Positions 51,188-60,100 of a stretch of 64,000 nucleotides of DNA are shown here, one piece after another; within the stretch, counting starts at the first letter, position 1; each line of letters starts with the position of its first letter. The stretch covers positions 61,713-125,712 of the forward strand of contig CAZULQ010000003.1 of NCBI GenBank assembly GCA_964621265.1, given 5' to 3'. The DNA is from Porcipelethomonas sp964621265. Its GTDB lineage: Bacteria; Bacillota; Clostridia; Oscillospirales; Ruminococcaceae. The notes under the pieces are model-generated. The model was not told the DNA's origin and made no database searches. It was given only the letters and a program-made list of their open reading frames with translations. Made by a program: the position numbers and the translations under genes.

Positions 51188-53542
51188 ATGAAGTTTTCAG
51201 ACGGATTCTGGCTGAACCAGAGAGGTTTTGACGTAAACTATGCGGCTTCAGCTTATGAAATTACAACAACAGATAATTCAATTACAGTTTTTGCAACTGC
51301 TAATCCAATTTATAACAGAGCGATGACTCTTGGTGGCGTTACATTTGAAATTACATATAAGTCAACTGCACCTGATGTAATCAAGGTGTCCGTTGTTCAC
51401 CATAAGGGTACACTTAAAAATGCTCCTAAGTTTGAACTTAATGAGGACCTCGGCTACACACCTGAAATCACAAAGGGTGATGACTTTGCAGAACTCGTTT
51501 CAGGCAATACAAAGGTTCGTATCAAGAAGGGCTTTGAGTGGGACGTTGAGTTCAGCTATAAGGGCAGACGCCTTACAGGTGGCGGCTGGAGAGCAACTTC
51601 TTACATTGAAGAAAATCAGTTCAGAGCAGATAACCGTGTAAACGCTATGAAGGACGACAATTTCTGGGGCTATCCTGCTGATGAACACAGCACATATATG
51701 AGAGAACAGCTTACACTCGGAATCGGTGAATGTATCTATGGTTTCGGTGAAAAGTTCACTACATTCGTAAAGAACGGTCAGAACGTTGAAATGTGGAATT
51801 CAGACGGTGGTACATGCTCAGACCAGAGCTATAAGTGTATTCCTTTCTACATCTCATCAAACGGCTATGGCGTGTTTGTAAACAGCTCGGACAAGGTGTC
51901 ATATGAAGTTGCGTCTGATACAGTTTCAAAGGTTTCAATGACTGTTCCGGGTGAAGAAATCGAATACTTCCTCATCGGCGGTGAAAACCTTCAGGAAGTA
52001 CTTTCAAACTACACAACTCTTACAGGTAAGCCTGCACTTCCACCAGCAAAGACATTCGGTCTGTGGCTTTCAACTTCATTCACAACAGACTACAATGAAG
52101 AAACAATCAACTCATTCATTGATGGCATGAAGGACAGAGATATTCCGCTTCAGATGTTCCACTTTGACTGTTTCTGGATGAAGGGGTATGAATGGTGTAA
52201 CTTTGAATGGGATAAGACACAGTTCCCTGACCCGCCTGCAATGCTCAAGCGTCTTAAGGAAAAGGGACTTGGCATCTGCGTATGGATTAACCCATATATC
52301 GCTCAGCGTTCAGCACTTTTCGATGAAGGTGTTGCAAATGACTACTTTATCAAGAATCTTGATGGCAGCGTATTCCAGTGTGACATGTGGCAGCCTGGCA
52401 TGGCTATTGTTGACTTTACAAATCCTGCTGCATGTGAATGGTATGCTTCAAAGCTTAAGGCACTCTGTGAAATGGGCGTAACAGCTATCAAGACAGACTT
52501 TGGTGAAAGAATTCCTACAAAGGTTAAATATTTCAGCGGTGAAGACCCGATTAAGATGCATAATTACTATACATACCTTTACAACAAGGTTGTATTCAAT
52601 GTGCTCAAGGACTTCTACGGCGAAAATCAGGCTTGCCTCTTTGCAAGAAGTGCAACAGCAGGCGGTCAGCAGTTCCCTGTACACTGGGGCGGTGACTGTG
52701 CAGCTGAATACTCAGCTATGGCTGAAACACTCAGAGGCGGTCTCTCACTCTGTTCATCAGGCTTCGGCTTCTTCAGCCATGATATCGGCGGTTTTGAACA
52801 GACAGCTTCACCTGACGTATACAAGAGATGGTGTGCATTCGGACTTATGTCAACACACAGCCGTCTCCACGGTTCAACTTCTTACAGAGTGCCATGGGCA
52901 TATGAAGAGGATACACCTGAAAATCCTGAAAATGCATGTGCAGTACTCAGATTCTTTACTAAGCTCAAGGGCAGACTTATGCCTTATCTCTTCTCACAGG
53001 CTGTAAAGACTTCAAAGACAGGTATCCCTATGATGAGAGCTATGGTTATTGACTATGCAAATGACCCTGCTTGTCTCTATCTTGACAGACAGTATATGCT
53101 CGGTGATAATCTCCTTTGTGCACCTGTATTCTCAGAGGACGGTATGGTTACATACTATCTCCCACAGGGCAAGTGGACAGACATCATCACAGGCGAGACA
53201 ATCGAAGGCGGAAAGTATGTAACAAAGAAGTGTTCATACCTCGAAATGCCTGTACTTGCAAAGCCAGATTCAATCGTGGTTTACGGCGATTTCAAGGACA
53301 GCGTTGAGTATGACTATGTTGCAGGCGCTCAGGCTGTTATCTATAACCTCGGCGACGGCAATACTGCTGAAACTGTTGTTTATGACAAGGATGCAAAGCA
53401 GGCAATGACTATGAAGGCTGTAAGAAACGGAAACGAAATTACTGTTACTTACACAAGCGGTGCTGCATTCAGTATCACAGCAGAGGGCAAGACTGTTTCT
53501 GCACCTGCTGCTGAAAACGGTACAGTTGTTATTACATTATAA
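51188..53542 (+). CDS. GH31 alpha-xylosidase (YicI-like)
   Basis: 784 residues and no signal peptide, so cytoplasmic. The nucleophile Asp is in KTDFGERIP near 437, and the acid region HWGGDCAAEYSAM lies near 499. KTDFGERIPTKV followed by KMHNYYTYLYNKVV matches the YicI subgroup, which removes alpha-xylose from xyloglucan oligosaccharides such as isoprimeverose. An N-terminal beta-sandwich (about 1-245) precedes the TIM barrel, and C-terminal beta domains follow. It is the only intracellular polysaccharide enzyme in the window and presumably acts on imported fragments. Confidence 0.92.
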   Translation: MKFSDGFWLNQRGFDVNYAASAYEITTTDNSITVFATANPIYNRAMTLGGVTFEITYKSTAPDVIKVSVVHHKGTLKNAPKFELNEDLGYTPEITKGDDFAELVSGNTKVRIKKGFEWDVEFSYKGRRLTGGGWRATSYIEENQFRADNRVNAMKDDNFWGYPADEHSTYMREQLTLGIGECIYGFGEKFTTFVKNGQNVEMWNSDGGTCSDQSYKCIPFYISSNGYGVFVNSSDKVSYEVASDTVSKVSMTVPGEEIEYFLIGGENLQEVLSNYTTLTGKPALPPAKTFGLWLSTSFTTDYNEETINSFIDGMKDRDIPLQMFHFDCFWMKGYEWCNFEWDKTQFPDPPAMLKRLKEKGLGICVWINPYIAQRSALFDEGVANDYFIKNLDGSVFQCDMWQPGMAIVDFTNPAACEWYASKLKALCEMGVTAIKTDFGERIPTKVKYFSGEDPIKMHNYYTYLYNKVVFNVLKDFYGENQACLFARSATAGGQQFPVHWGGDCAAEYSAMAETLRGGLSLCSSGFGFFSHDIGGFEQTASPDVYKRWCAFGLMSTHSRLHGSTSYRVPWAYEEDTPENPENACAVLRFFTKLKGRLMPYLFSQAVKTSKTGIPMMRAMVIDYANDPACLYLDRQYMLGDNLLCAPVFSEDGMVTYYLPQGKWTDIITGETIEGGKYVTKKCSYLEMPVLAKPDSIVVYGDFKDSVEYDYVAGAQAVIYNLGDGNTAETVVYDKDAKQAMTMKAVRNGNEITVTYTSGAAFSITAEGKTVSAPAAENGTVVITL

Positions 53543-53554
53543 TTTGTAGACTCA

Positions 53555-53578
53555 CAAAGGGGAGTAAAATCCCCTTTG
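53555..53578 (+). terminator. Hairpin after the GH31 gene
   Basis: CAAAGGGGA and TCCCCTTTG pair around a short loop. There is no T-run, so it may be a weak terminator or a processing stem. Confidence 0.45.
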
Positions 53579-53602
53579 AAGCTTTAAACGGAGATGATGA
53601 AA

Positions 53603-54007
53603 ATGGCAAAGAAGGAAGAAATCAATTATATCTGGACCGATAAAAAGCGTACGCTTTTCGGACTTCCGCTTTCTTTCACAAGATACTTTCTTACAGAAAC
53701 AAAGTTCATAACAAGAGTCGGCTTTTTAAGTCTTGAAGAGGATGAACTTGACCTTTACACAGTTACCGATAAAAAGCTTGTTTTAAAGCTCAGACACAGA
53801 CTCTTCGGCTGTGGTTCAATTATCATGCATGTAAGGGATACAGATACTCCTGTCAAGGAAATCAGGGCTGTAAAGGCACCAAGAAAAGTGCTTGAGCTTC
53901 TTGATGAGCATATCAATATTCAGCGTGACCGCTACAGAATAAGAGGCCGTGATATGATAGGCTTTGATGATGAAGATTGCAGCTGCGATGACTGCGGTGA
54001 AAACTGA
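53603..54007 (+). CDS. PH-domain-like conserved protein
   Basis: 134 residues from the ATG preceded by GGAGATGAT. Two earlier ATGs are too close to the ribosome binding site. The sequence TDKKRTLFGLPLSFTRYFLT, DELDLYTVTDKKLVL and LFGCGSIIMHVRDTDTP follow the pattern of bacterial PH-like (bPH2) proteins. A Cys-rich acidic tail (CSCDDCGEN) is unusual and could bind metal. No signal peptide. Function unknown. It lies between GH31 and the FkbM gene. Confidence 0.72.
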   Translation: MAKKEEINYIWTDKKRTLFGLPLSFTRYFLTETKFITRVGFLSLEEDELDLYTVTDKKLVLKLRHRLFGCGSIIMHVRDTDTPVKEIRAVKAPRKVLELLDEHINIQRDRYRIRGRDMIGFDDEDCSCDDCGEN

Positions 54008-54038
54008 GTAAGAATACAGATAAAAGAGATGGAAAACT

Positions 54039-55106
54039 ATGCTTGAATTTATAACTGAAAAAGAAACCTGCTGGGAAAAGCTTCAGAAGGAAACCCGTCC
54101 GATTTATATTTATGGTATGGGCGATGGTGCTATGAAAATTATGTCTGTGTTCAAGGAATACGGCATAGAAACAGCGGGTGTATTTGCAAGTGATGATTTT
54201 GTCAGAGGACATTATTTTGAGGGCTTTAAGGTTTTAAAGCTTTCTGAAGTTGAAGAACTTGAAGAAGATTTTGCAGTTGTACTGGCTTTTGCGGCGGGTT
54301 ATGAAGAGCTTGTTGAGCGCATAAAGATGATTGCGTCAAAGCATAAGCTTTATGTACCCGATGTACCTGTAATAGGCTGTGGGCTTTTCACTTACGACTA
54401 CTGCAAGGAAAATGCTGAGAAAATTCAGGAAGTCTATGACCTGCTTGAAGATGAACAGTCAAAGAAGGTTTATGCTTCAATAATCAACTTCAAAATCAGC
54501 GGTGATATAAAATATCTTGAGGATATCACAACCACAAAATCAGATATTTACAGATATATCATAAAGCCTAATCTCAATGAGCATTATGTTGACCTCGGCG
54601 CATATAACGGCGATACAATTCAGGAAATGCTTGATATTACAAAAAGCAGATATGCTAAAATGTATGCCATGGAGCCTGACAGGAAGAATTTCAAAAAGCT
54701 CTGTAAAGCCATTGAAGGAAAAAATCATATTTATGCATATAACAATGCAGTATGGTGTACTGATACACAGCTGCCGTTTTCTTCAAAGTCGGGTCGTCAG
54801 TCCTCGCTTGCAACAAGTACGGGTACAAAATACATTGACAGTAAATCTGTTGACAGCATGCTTGGCGGCAGTGAGGCAACGCTTATAAAAATGGATGTTG
54901 AAGGCGCAGAAAGAGAGGCACTCTGGGGTGCTTGTCAGACTATCGCAAGATATAGTCCGAGACTTATGGTTGCGCTTTATCACAGAAATGAAGATATTTT
55001 CGAGCTTCCTTTGCTGGTACACAAGCTTAATCCAAGATATAAGCTGTATATTCGTCATCAGCTTTATATCCCTGCATGGGAAACAAATCTTTATGCTGTT
55101 TTATGA
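54039..55106 (+). CDS. FkbM-family methyltransferase
   Basis: 355 residues. The first 120 form a Rossmann-like sugar-epimerase style region (IYIYGMGDGAMKIMSVF, FASDDFVRGHYFEG). The SAM-binding part has HYVDLGAYNGDTIQEM near 186, and LIKMDVEGAEREALWG near 286 is the FkbM core. These enzymes usually O-methylate sugars of secondary metabolites or surface glycans. It lies 31 bases after the PH-like gene and before a terminator. The target is unknown. Confidence 0.85.
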   Translation: MLEFITEKETCWEKLQKETRPIYIYGMGDGAMKIMSVFKEYGIETAGVFASDDFVRGHYFEGFKVLKLSEVEELEEDFAVVLAFAAGYEELVERIKMIASKHKLYVPDVPVIGCGLFTYDYCKENAEKIQEVYDLLEDEQSKKVYASIINFKISGDIKYLEDITTTKSDIYRYIIKPNLNEHYVDLGAYNGDTIQEMLDITKSRYAKMYAMEPDRKNFKKLCKAIEGKNHIYAYNNAVWCTDTQLPFSSKSGRQSSLATSTGTKYIDSKSVDSMLGGSEATLIKMDVEGAEREALWGACQTIARYSPRLMVALYHRNEDIFELPLLVHKLNPRYKLYIRHQLYIPAWETNLYAVL

Positions 55107-55113
55107 GAATGAT

Positions 55114-55145
55114 CCCACTGATTTGAATCGGTGGGTTTTCTTTTG
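55114..55145 (+). terminator. Terminator after the FkbM gene
   Basis: CCCACTGAT and ATCGGTGGG pair, followed by TTTTCTTTT. Confidence 0.85.
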
Positions 55146-55173
55146 AAAAATAAAAATTAAAGGGGAGATTTTA

Positions 55174-56694
55174 ATGCTGCAAAAGCAGATGGGAAAACGT
55201 TATTTCGCTTTCTTTCTGGTAGTCATGATTTGTACTGTTTTTGTTACCGCACTGACAGGCTGCGGCGAGCAGAGAAGTGGCAAGACAGTAAAGGGCATTG
55301 AGGATTTACCGGGTGCTGTAATCGGTGTACAGCTTGGTACAACAGGTGACCTTTATGCATCGGATTACGAAAAGGAAGGCTCTGTAATCGAAAGATTCAC
55401 AAAAGCGGCAGACGCCGTACAGGCGCTTAAATCCGGAAAGATTGACTGTATTGTTATAGACAAGTCGCCTGCGGAAGCGTTTGTAGGTAAAAATCCTGAG
55501 CTTTCAATACTGAAAGAGGATTTTGCAACAGAGGAATATGCAATCTGTATATCCAAGGAAAAAAGTGAACTTAAAAACAAAATCAATATTGCTATTTCCG
55601 AACTTAAGGAAAATGGTACACTTCAGAGTATCATCTCAAACTACATAGGTGATGACACAAAAGGGAAGTCGCCTTATGTTTCGCCTGAGGGAATAGACAG
55701 AAGCAACGGTGTTCTGAAAATGGCTACAAATGCGACATTTGAGCCTTATGAGTATATCGAAAACAATGAATACTGCGGCATAGATATCGACCTCGGACGA
55801 GCAATCTGTGACAAGCTTGGAATGGAGCTTCAGATTGATGATATTGAGTTTGACAGCATCATCGGCGCTGTACAGTCGGGAAAATCCGATATCGGACTTT
55901 CGGGCATGACTGTTACAGAAGAGCGTCTTAAAACAATCGACTTCACAGACCCTTACACAACTGCGACACAGGTTGTAATCGTAAAGAGTGCGGGAGCAGG
56001 AAAAGAGCTTACCTTCATCGAAAAGCTTGAACAGAATTTCATAAAGGATAACAGATGGAAGTACATCACAAACGGTCTGCTTACAACTCTGGAAATCAGC
56101 TTTTTCTCCGTTCTCATCGGTCTTGTTCTGGGATTTCTTATTGCAATACTCAGAGCAACCTGTGACAAGAGAGGTAAATACAAGCTTCTGAATATTATTT
56201 TGAAAATTTATCTTACAGTAATCAGAGGCACACCTACAATGATTCAGCTGCTGATTATTTACTATGTAATCTTCGCTTCATCAAGTATCAGTAAGGTGCT
56301 TGTTGCGATTATTGCTTTCGGACTTAACTCTGCGGCGTACATTGCCGAAATCGTCAGAGCAGGTATCATGTCAATTGACGAAGGACAGTTTGAAGCGGGA
56401 AGAAGCCTTGGCTTTAATTATAAGCAGACAATGCGTTACTTCATTCTGCCTCAGGCATTCAAAAATATTCTTCCAGCGCTTTGTAATGAGTTTATCGTGC
56501 TCATTAAGGAAACATCGATTTCGGGTTATATCGGAATTATGGACCTCACAAGAGGCGGCGACTATATCAGAAGCCGTACATTTGAAGCGTTCCTGCCGCT
56601 TATTGCCGTTGCGCTTGTATATCTTGTAGTTGTAATGGTGCTGACCATGCTGGTATCAAAACTGGAAAAGAGGCTTAAAAATGATGAAAGATAA
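55174..56694 (+). CDS. Amino-acid ABC transporter: permuted binding domain fused to permease
   Basis: 506 residues. The N-terminal lipobox-like LTGC near 30 suggests lipidation. The SBP_bac_3 binding domain appears in reversed order. The usual C-terminal half (GVQLGTTGDLYASDY ... LKENGTLQSIISNYIG) occupies about 45-165. The usual N-terminal half (LKMATNATFEPYEYI ... TIDFTDPYTTATQVVIVK) occupies about 185-275. A His/Gln/Glu-type permease with five or so membrane segments follows (about 300-500, with EAGRSLGFNYKQTMRYFILPQA as the EAA loop, given here as EAGRSLGFNY and KQTMRYFILPQA). It imports a polar amino acid. The next gene encodes its ATPase and overlaps it. Confidence 0.87.
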   Translation: MLQKQMGKRYFAFFLVVMICTVFVTALTGCGEQRSGKTVKGIEDLPGAVIGVQLGTTGDLYASDYEKEGSVIERFTKAADAVQALKSGKIDCIVIDKSPAEAFVGKNPELSILKEDFATEEYAICISKEKSELKNKINIAISELKENGTLQSIISNYIGDDTKGKSPYVSPEGIDRSNGVLKMATNATFEPYEYIENNEYCGIDIDLGRAICDKLGMELQIDDIEFDSIIGAVQSGKSDIGLSGMTVTEERLKTIDFTDPYTTATQVVIVKSAGAGKELTFIEKLEQNFIKDNRWKYITNGLLTTLEISFFSVLIGLVLGFLIAILRATCDKRGKYKLLNIILKIYLTVIRGTPTMIQLLIIYYVIFASSSISKVLVAIIAFGLNSAAYIAEIVRAGIMSIDEGQFEAGRSLGFNYKQTMRYFILPQAFKNILPALCNEFIVLIKETSISGYIGIMDLTRGGDYIRSRTFEAFLPLIAVALVYLVVVMVLTMLVSKLEKRLKNDER

Positions 56695-57424
56695 TGACGT
56701 AATTATTAAAGTTTGCGACCTGAAAAAATCCTTCGGAAACCTTGACGTTTTAAGCGGTATATCAACAGAGTTCCGCAGAGGAGAAGTGACAGTTATTTTA
56801 GGACCTTCCGGTTGTGGTAAATCTACGTTTCTGAGATGTCTCAATCTTCTTGAAAAACCGACAGTCGGACAGATTTATTTAGATGATGTTGAGCTTACAG
56901 ACCGTAAAACCAATATAAATAAACAGCGTGAAAAGATGATGATGGTATTTCAGCACTTCAATCTTTTTCCGCATCTTACAATACTTAGAAATCTCACTAT
57001 TGCTTCAGAAAAGCTGAAAAAGCTTTCTAAAAAGGAAGCTGAGGAAAAGGCGATGGAGCTTTTAAAAAGAGTCAAGCTTGAGGACAAGGCGCACGCCTAT
57101 CCGAATCAGCTTTCTGGCGGACAGAAACAGCGTGTTGCGATATGCAGAGCGCTTGCTATGGAACCGGAAGTAATCCTCTTTGACGAGCCGACTTCTGCCC
57201 TTGACCCGGAAATGGTAGGCGAGGTTTTGGAGGTTATGAAACAGCTTGCGGGAAGCGGTATTACAATGATTTGCGTAACGCATGAAATGGGATTTGCCAG
57301 GGAAGTTGCATCAAGAGTTATCTTCTTTGATGAGGGTCTTATTGCAGAGGATGGAACTCCTCAGGAGGTTTTCTCAAATCCTAAGCATCCGAGACTTAAG
57401 GATTTTCTTTCAAAAATCGTATAA
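56681..57424 (+). CDS. Amino-acid ABC transporter ATP-binding protein (GlnQ-like)
   Basis: 247 residues. Walker A GPSGCGKST near 40, Q-loop VFQHFNLFPH, signature LSGGQKQR near 143, Walker B VILFDEPTSALDPE near 163 and H-loop VTHEM near 200. The HFNLFPH region and length match polar amino-acid importers. The ATG overlaps the permease stop by 14 bases, so the two are made together. Confidence 0.95.
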   Translation: MMKDNDVIIKVCDLKKSFGNLDVLSGISTEFRRGEVTVILGPSGCGKSTFLRCLNLLEKPTVGQIYLDDVELTDRKTNINKQREKMMMVFQHFNLFPHLTILRNLTIASEKLKKLSKKEAEEKAMELLKRVKLEDKAHAYPNQLSGGQKQRVAICRALAMEPEVILFDEPTSALDPEMVGEVLEVMKQLAGSGITMICVTHEMGFAREVASRVIFFDEGLIAEDGTPQEVFSNPKHPRLKDFLSKIV

Positions 57425-57437
57425 ACATTCAAGGAAT

Positions 57438-57475
57438 AAAAAACAGGCGTATGCTTTTTGCATACGCCTGTTTTC
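57438..57475 (+). terminator. Bidirectional terminator between converging genes
   Basis: AAAACAGGCGTATGC and GCATACGCCTGTTTT form a 15-bp stem with a 5-base loop. A/T tracts serve both the ABC operon and the 4Fe-4S gene on the other strand. Confidence 0.92.
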
Positions 57476-57477
57476 AT

Positions 57478-58167
57478 TCAGTCAAGAATTCTTCCGTCTG
57501 TTGAAATGGTTACAACACGCCATGGGATAAATTTTCCGCTTGCCTGTAAAGCACGCTTAACGGCATTTTCAATACCGCCGCAGCAAGGCACTTCCATTCT
57601 CGTAACGGTTACACTTTTTATATTATTGTTTGCGATAATCTGTGTAAGCTTATCTGTATAGTCACCCTCGTCAAGCTTTGGACAGCCGATGAGCGTTACA
57701 TGATTTCTGATAAATTCAGTATGGAAGTTTCCGTACGCATAGGCTGTACAGTCAGCCGCAACAAGCAGATTTGCATTATCAAAATACGGAGCGTTGACGG
57801 GCACAAGCTTAATCTGAATCGGCCACTGAGAAAGCTGACTTGTAACAGGTGATGCAGTCTGTACGGCTTCACGCTTTATAGCCTTTGACTGTGTCCCGGG
57901 ACAGCCGCATGGGAGCTTTGCAGCAGCGTTTTTCTGCTTTGCCGCCAGAACAGCAGCCTCGTTGTAGGCGGGCGCTTCACGTTCTTCAAAGGATATTGCA
58001 TTGGTCGGGCAGGCAGGTAAGCAGTCACCTAAACCGTCACAGTAATCTTCTCTGGTAAGCTTTGCTTTTCCGTTAATCATTTCAATAGCGCCTTCGTGAC
58101 AGGCTTCGGCACAGAGTCCGCATCCGTTGCATTTTTCTTCGTCTATTCTTATAATTTTTCTTATCAT
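57478..58167 (-). CDS. 4Fe-4S ferredoxin-like protein with CCG-type motif
   Basis: 229 residues. Two cluster motifs lie at the N-terminus: CNGCGLCAEACHEGA near 13, and CDGLGDCLPACPTNA, in which one spacing differs from the ferredoxin norm. The C-terminal 130 residues contain LVAADCTAYAYG, IGCPKLDEGDY and VPCCGG, which may bind another cluster. It is probably an electron carrier or redox sensor in the cytoplasm. It is divergent from a Crp/Fnr regulator gene that probably controls it. An upstream TTG start is possible but less likely. Confidence 0.85.
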   Translation of the reverse strand: MIRKIIRIDEEKCNGCGLCAEACHEGAIEMINGKAKLTREDYCDGLGDCLPACPTNAISFEEREAPAYNEAAVLAAKQKNAAAKLPCGCPGTQSKAIKREAVQTASPVTSQLSQWPIQIKLVPVNAPYFDNANLLVAADCTAYAYGNFHTEFIRNHVTLIGCPKLDEGDYTDKLTQIIANNNIKSVTVTRMEVPCCGGIENAVKRALQASGKFIPWRVVTISTDGRILD

Positions 58168-58203
58168 ATACAAATTCTCCTTATGCTCTGATTACAAAAG
58201 TAC

Positions 58204-58251
58204 TTGACTTTCTGAATCTATTATAATATAATATTAGCAACATGTATGTTG
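58204..58251 (+). promoter_or_regulatory. Promoter with operator for the Crp/Fnr gene
   Basis: TTGACT, a 17-base spacer and TATAAT (58227-58232). The palindrome CAACAT-GT-ATGTTG (58238-58251) follows at the start point, where bound protein would block transcription. This suggests autoregulation. Confidence 0.68.
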
Positions 58252-58275
58252 TATTTACAACAAAACGGAGGATTT

Positions 58276-58935
58276 ATGAAAAAATATATTCCAGTATTAA
58301 AAAACAACACGCTGTTTTCGGGTGTGGGTGAGGATGAAATCGAAGCAATGCTTTCGTGTTTGCAGGCGAGACTCTGTGAATACAGGAAAGGCGACACTGT
58401 TCTCCGTCAGGGCGAACACCTTGACAATATACTTGTACTCGTTTCAGGTAAGCTTCACATTCAGCGTGATGATTACTGGGGAAACCGCAGTATTATTAAT
58501 ATGGTGAGCGTCGGGGAGATGTTCGGTGAGGCGTATGTAGCGCCCGAAAGCGGCACTATCATGAATGATGTAGTGGCGGTAGAGGAATCATCGGTTATAT
58601 TTTTCGATGTAAAGCGTATTCTTACGGTTTGCTCCAACGGCTGTAGATTTCACTCAATGGTTGTGCAGAATTTGTTTTATTCGATTTCAGAAAAGAACAG
58701 AAAGCTGATTCAGAAGCTTGGATTTATGTCTGAGAGGACAATCCGTGAAAAGCTTCTGGCGTACCTTTCTGAGGAGTCGAAGCGCCAGAACAATACATCA
58801 TTTTCCATTCCGTTCAACCGTCAGCAGCTTGCTGATTTTCTGTCTGTGGACAGGAGCGCAATGTCAAACGAATTGTCGAAAATGCGTAGTGACGGGCTTA
58901 TCGAATTTGATAAGAATCGCTTTACGTTGCTTTAA
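58276..58935 (+). CDS. Crp/Fnr-family transcriptional regulator
   Basis: 219 residues from the ATG after GGAGG. The cyclic-nucleotide-like sensor domain has RKGDTVLRQGEHLDNILVL near 39. The C-terminal winged helix includes FSIPFNRQQLADFLSVDRSA and MSNELSKMRSDGLIEF. No N-terminal Cys cluster of FNR is seen, so oxygen sensing by an iron-sulfur cluster is unlikely; heme or another ligand is possible. It is divergent from the 4Fe-4S gene and 12 bases upstream of the ArsC-like gene, so they may share a transcript. Confidence 0.92.
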   Translation: MKKYIPVLKNNTLFSGVGEDEIEAMLSCLQARLCEYRKGDTVLRQGEHLDNILVLVSGKLHIQRDDYWGNRSIINMVSVGEMFGEAYVAPESGTIMNDVVAVEESSVIFFDVKRILTVCSNGCRFHSMVVQNLFYSISEKNRKLIQKLGFMSERTIREKLLAYLSEESKRQNNTSFSIPFNRQQLADFLSVDRSAMSNELSKMRSDGLIEFDKNRFTLL

Positions 58936-58947
58936 AAGGAGAATAAC

Positions 58948-59358
58948 ATGAAAAAAGTCAGGGTTGCATTTATATGTGTGCATAATTCATGCCGCAGTCA
59001 GATTGCTGAGGCACTCGGAAGAAAATATCTGTCAGACATCTGTGAATGTTATTCGGCGGGAACTGAAACAAAGCCGCAGATTAATCAGGACGCTGTAAGG
59101 CTTATGAAAAAGCTTTACGGTATTGATATGGAAAAGGAGCAGTATTCAAAGCTTTTTGATGCTATTCCTGAGGTGGATATTGAGGTGTCGATGGGGTGTA
59201 ATGTCGTGTGTCCGTATATGCCTGATGCGGAAAACTACAACTGGGGTCTTCCCGATCCGACAGGACAGAGCGATGAAGTATTTATTGAAATTATAAAGTT
59301 AATTGAAAATAATATTACCGAGCTCAGAAGGTATCTTCTTGAGCGTGAAAATCAATAA
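58948..59358 (+). CDS. arsC: Arsenate reductase-like low-molecular-weight phosphatase
   Basis: 136 residues. The P-loop CVHNSCRS (CX5R) near residue 10 supplies the nucleophile. GCNVVCPYMP near 81-90 places two further cysteines where thioredoxin-coupled ArsC proteins carry the redox relay. It would reduce arsenate to arsenite, or dephosphorylate tyrosine if the relay is not used. No ars transporter lies nearby. It follows the Crp/Fnr gene and precedes a GNAT gene by 19 bases. Confidence 0.85.
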   Translation: MKKVRVAFICVHNSCRSQIAEALGRKYLSDICECYSAGTETKPQINQDAVRLMKKLYGIDMEKEQYSKLFDAIPEVDIEVSMGCNVVCPYMPDAENYNWGLPDPTGQSDEVFIEIIKLIENNITELRRYLLERENQ

Positions 59359-59377
59359 TTAATACGGAGAAAATGAA

Positions 59378-59980
59378 ATGAAAAAGAGAAGTGTTCCACC
59401 TGTGGAATTGACAACGGCGCGACTGAAACTGCGTCAGCTTAAAGCCACAGATGCTCCCGCGATTTTCAGCGGCTGGACATATGACCCAGAGGTTGCAAGA
59501 TATTTAACGTGGTCACCCCATAAAGATGTTGACGCAACCGAAAGAGTACTTCAATACTGGTTGAATGAATACCGTAAGCCTGATTGCATAAGATATGGAA
59601 TAGAGCTTATTGAAAACGGCATGCTTATCGGTATGATTGATGTTGTTGGATATTCTGAGGGAAATCCTGTTGTTGGCTACTGTCTCAGCAGAAAGTACTG
59701 GAATCAGGGGTATATGTCCGAGGCTTTCAGTTCGTTTATAGAATTACTGTTTGATATCGGTCACAGGACGATTTTTATTGAGGCTGTAAAGGAGAATACA
59801 GGCAGTATAAGGATTATAGAAAAGCATGGTTTCGTTTTTCTGGGATGTAAGGAATTTGCATTGTCTCCCGAAAAGCCTGAGCCTGTTACAATAAGAGCCT
59901 ATCGTCTTGATAAAAGCAGATACAGAAGGCTTAAAAAGGTGAGTATTACAGAAAGAATCAGAAAATTACTTAAAGGATAA
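59378..59980 (+). CDS. GNAT-family N-acetyltransferase
   Basis: 200 residues of RimJ/RimL-like type. LTTARLKLRQLKATDAPAIF opens the fold. YCLSRKYWNQGYMSEAFS near 108 carries the acetyl-CoA-binding strand and loop, and NTGSIRIIEKHGFVFLG lies near 148. It acetylates an amino group of an unknown protein or small molecule. It is the last gene of the run that begins with the Crp/Fnr gene. Confidence 0.85.
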   Translation: MKKRSVPPVELTTARLKLRQLKATDAPAIFSGWTYDPEVARYLTWSPHKDVDATERVLQYWLNEYRKPDCIRYGIELIENGMLIGMIDVVGYSEGNPVVGYCLSRKYWNQGYMSEAFSSFIELLFDIGHRTIFIEAVKENTGSIRIIEKHGFVFLGCKEFALSPEKPEPVTIRAYRLDKSRYRRLKKVSITERIRKLLKG

Positions 59981-60011
59981 AAACACCACTTGAAATAACT
60001 AGTAATAGCTA

Positions 60012-60041
60012 TTGACAAGGTGTGCAATGCTGTGGTATAAT
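60012..60041 (+). promoter_or_regulatory. Promoter of the flavodiiron gene
   Basis: TTGACA, an 18-base spacer and TATAAT, about 60 bases before the start. Confidence 0.75.
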
Positions 60042-60100
60042 ATTCTAAAATTATAAATAAAATGTGCATTTTAACATAAGATACAAGTGGAGGGTAAAAC

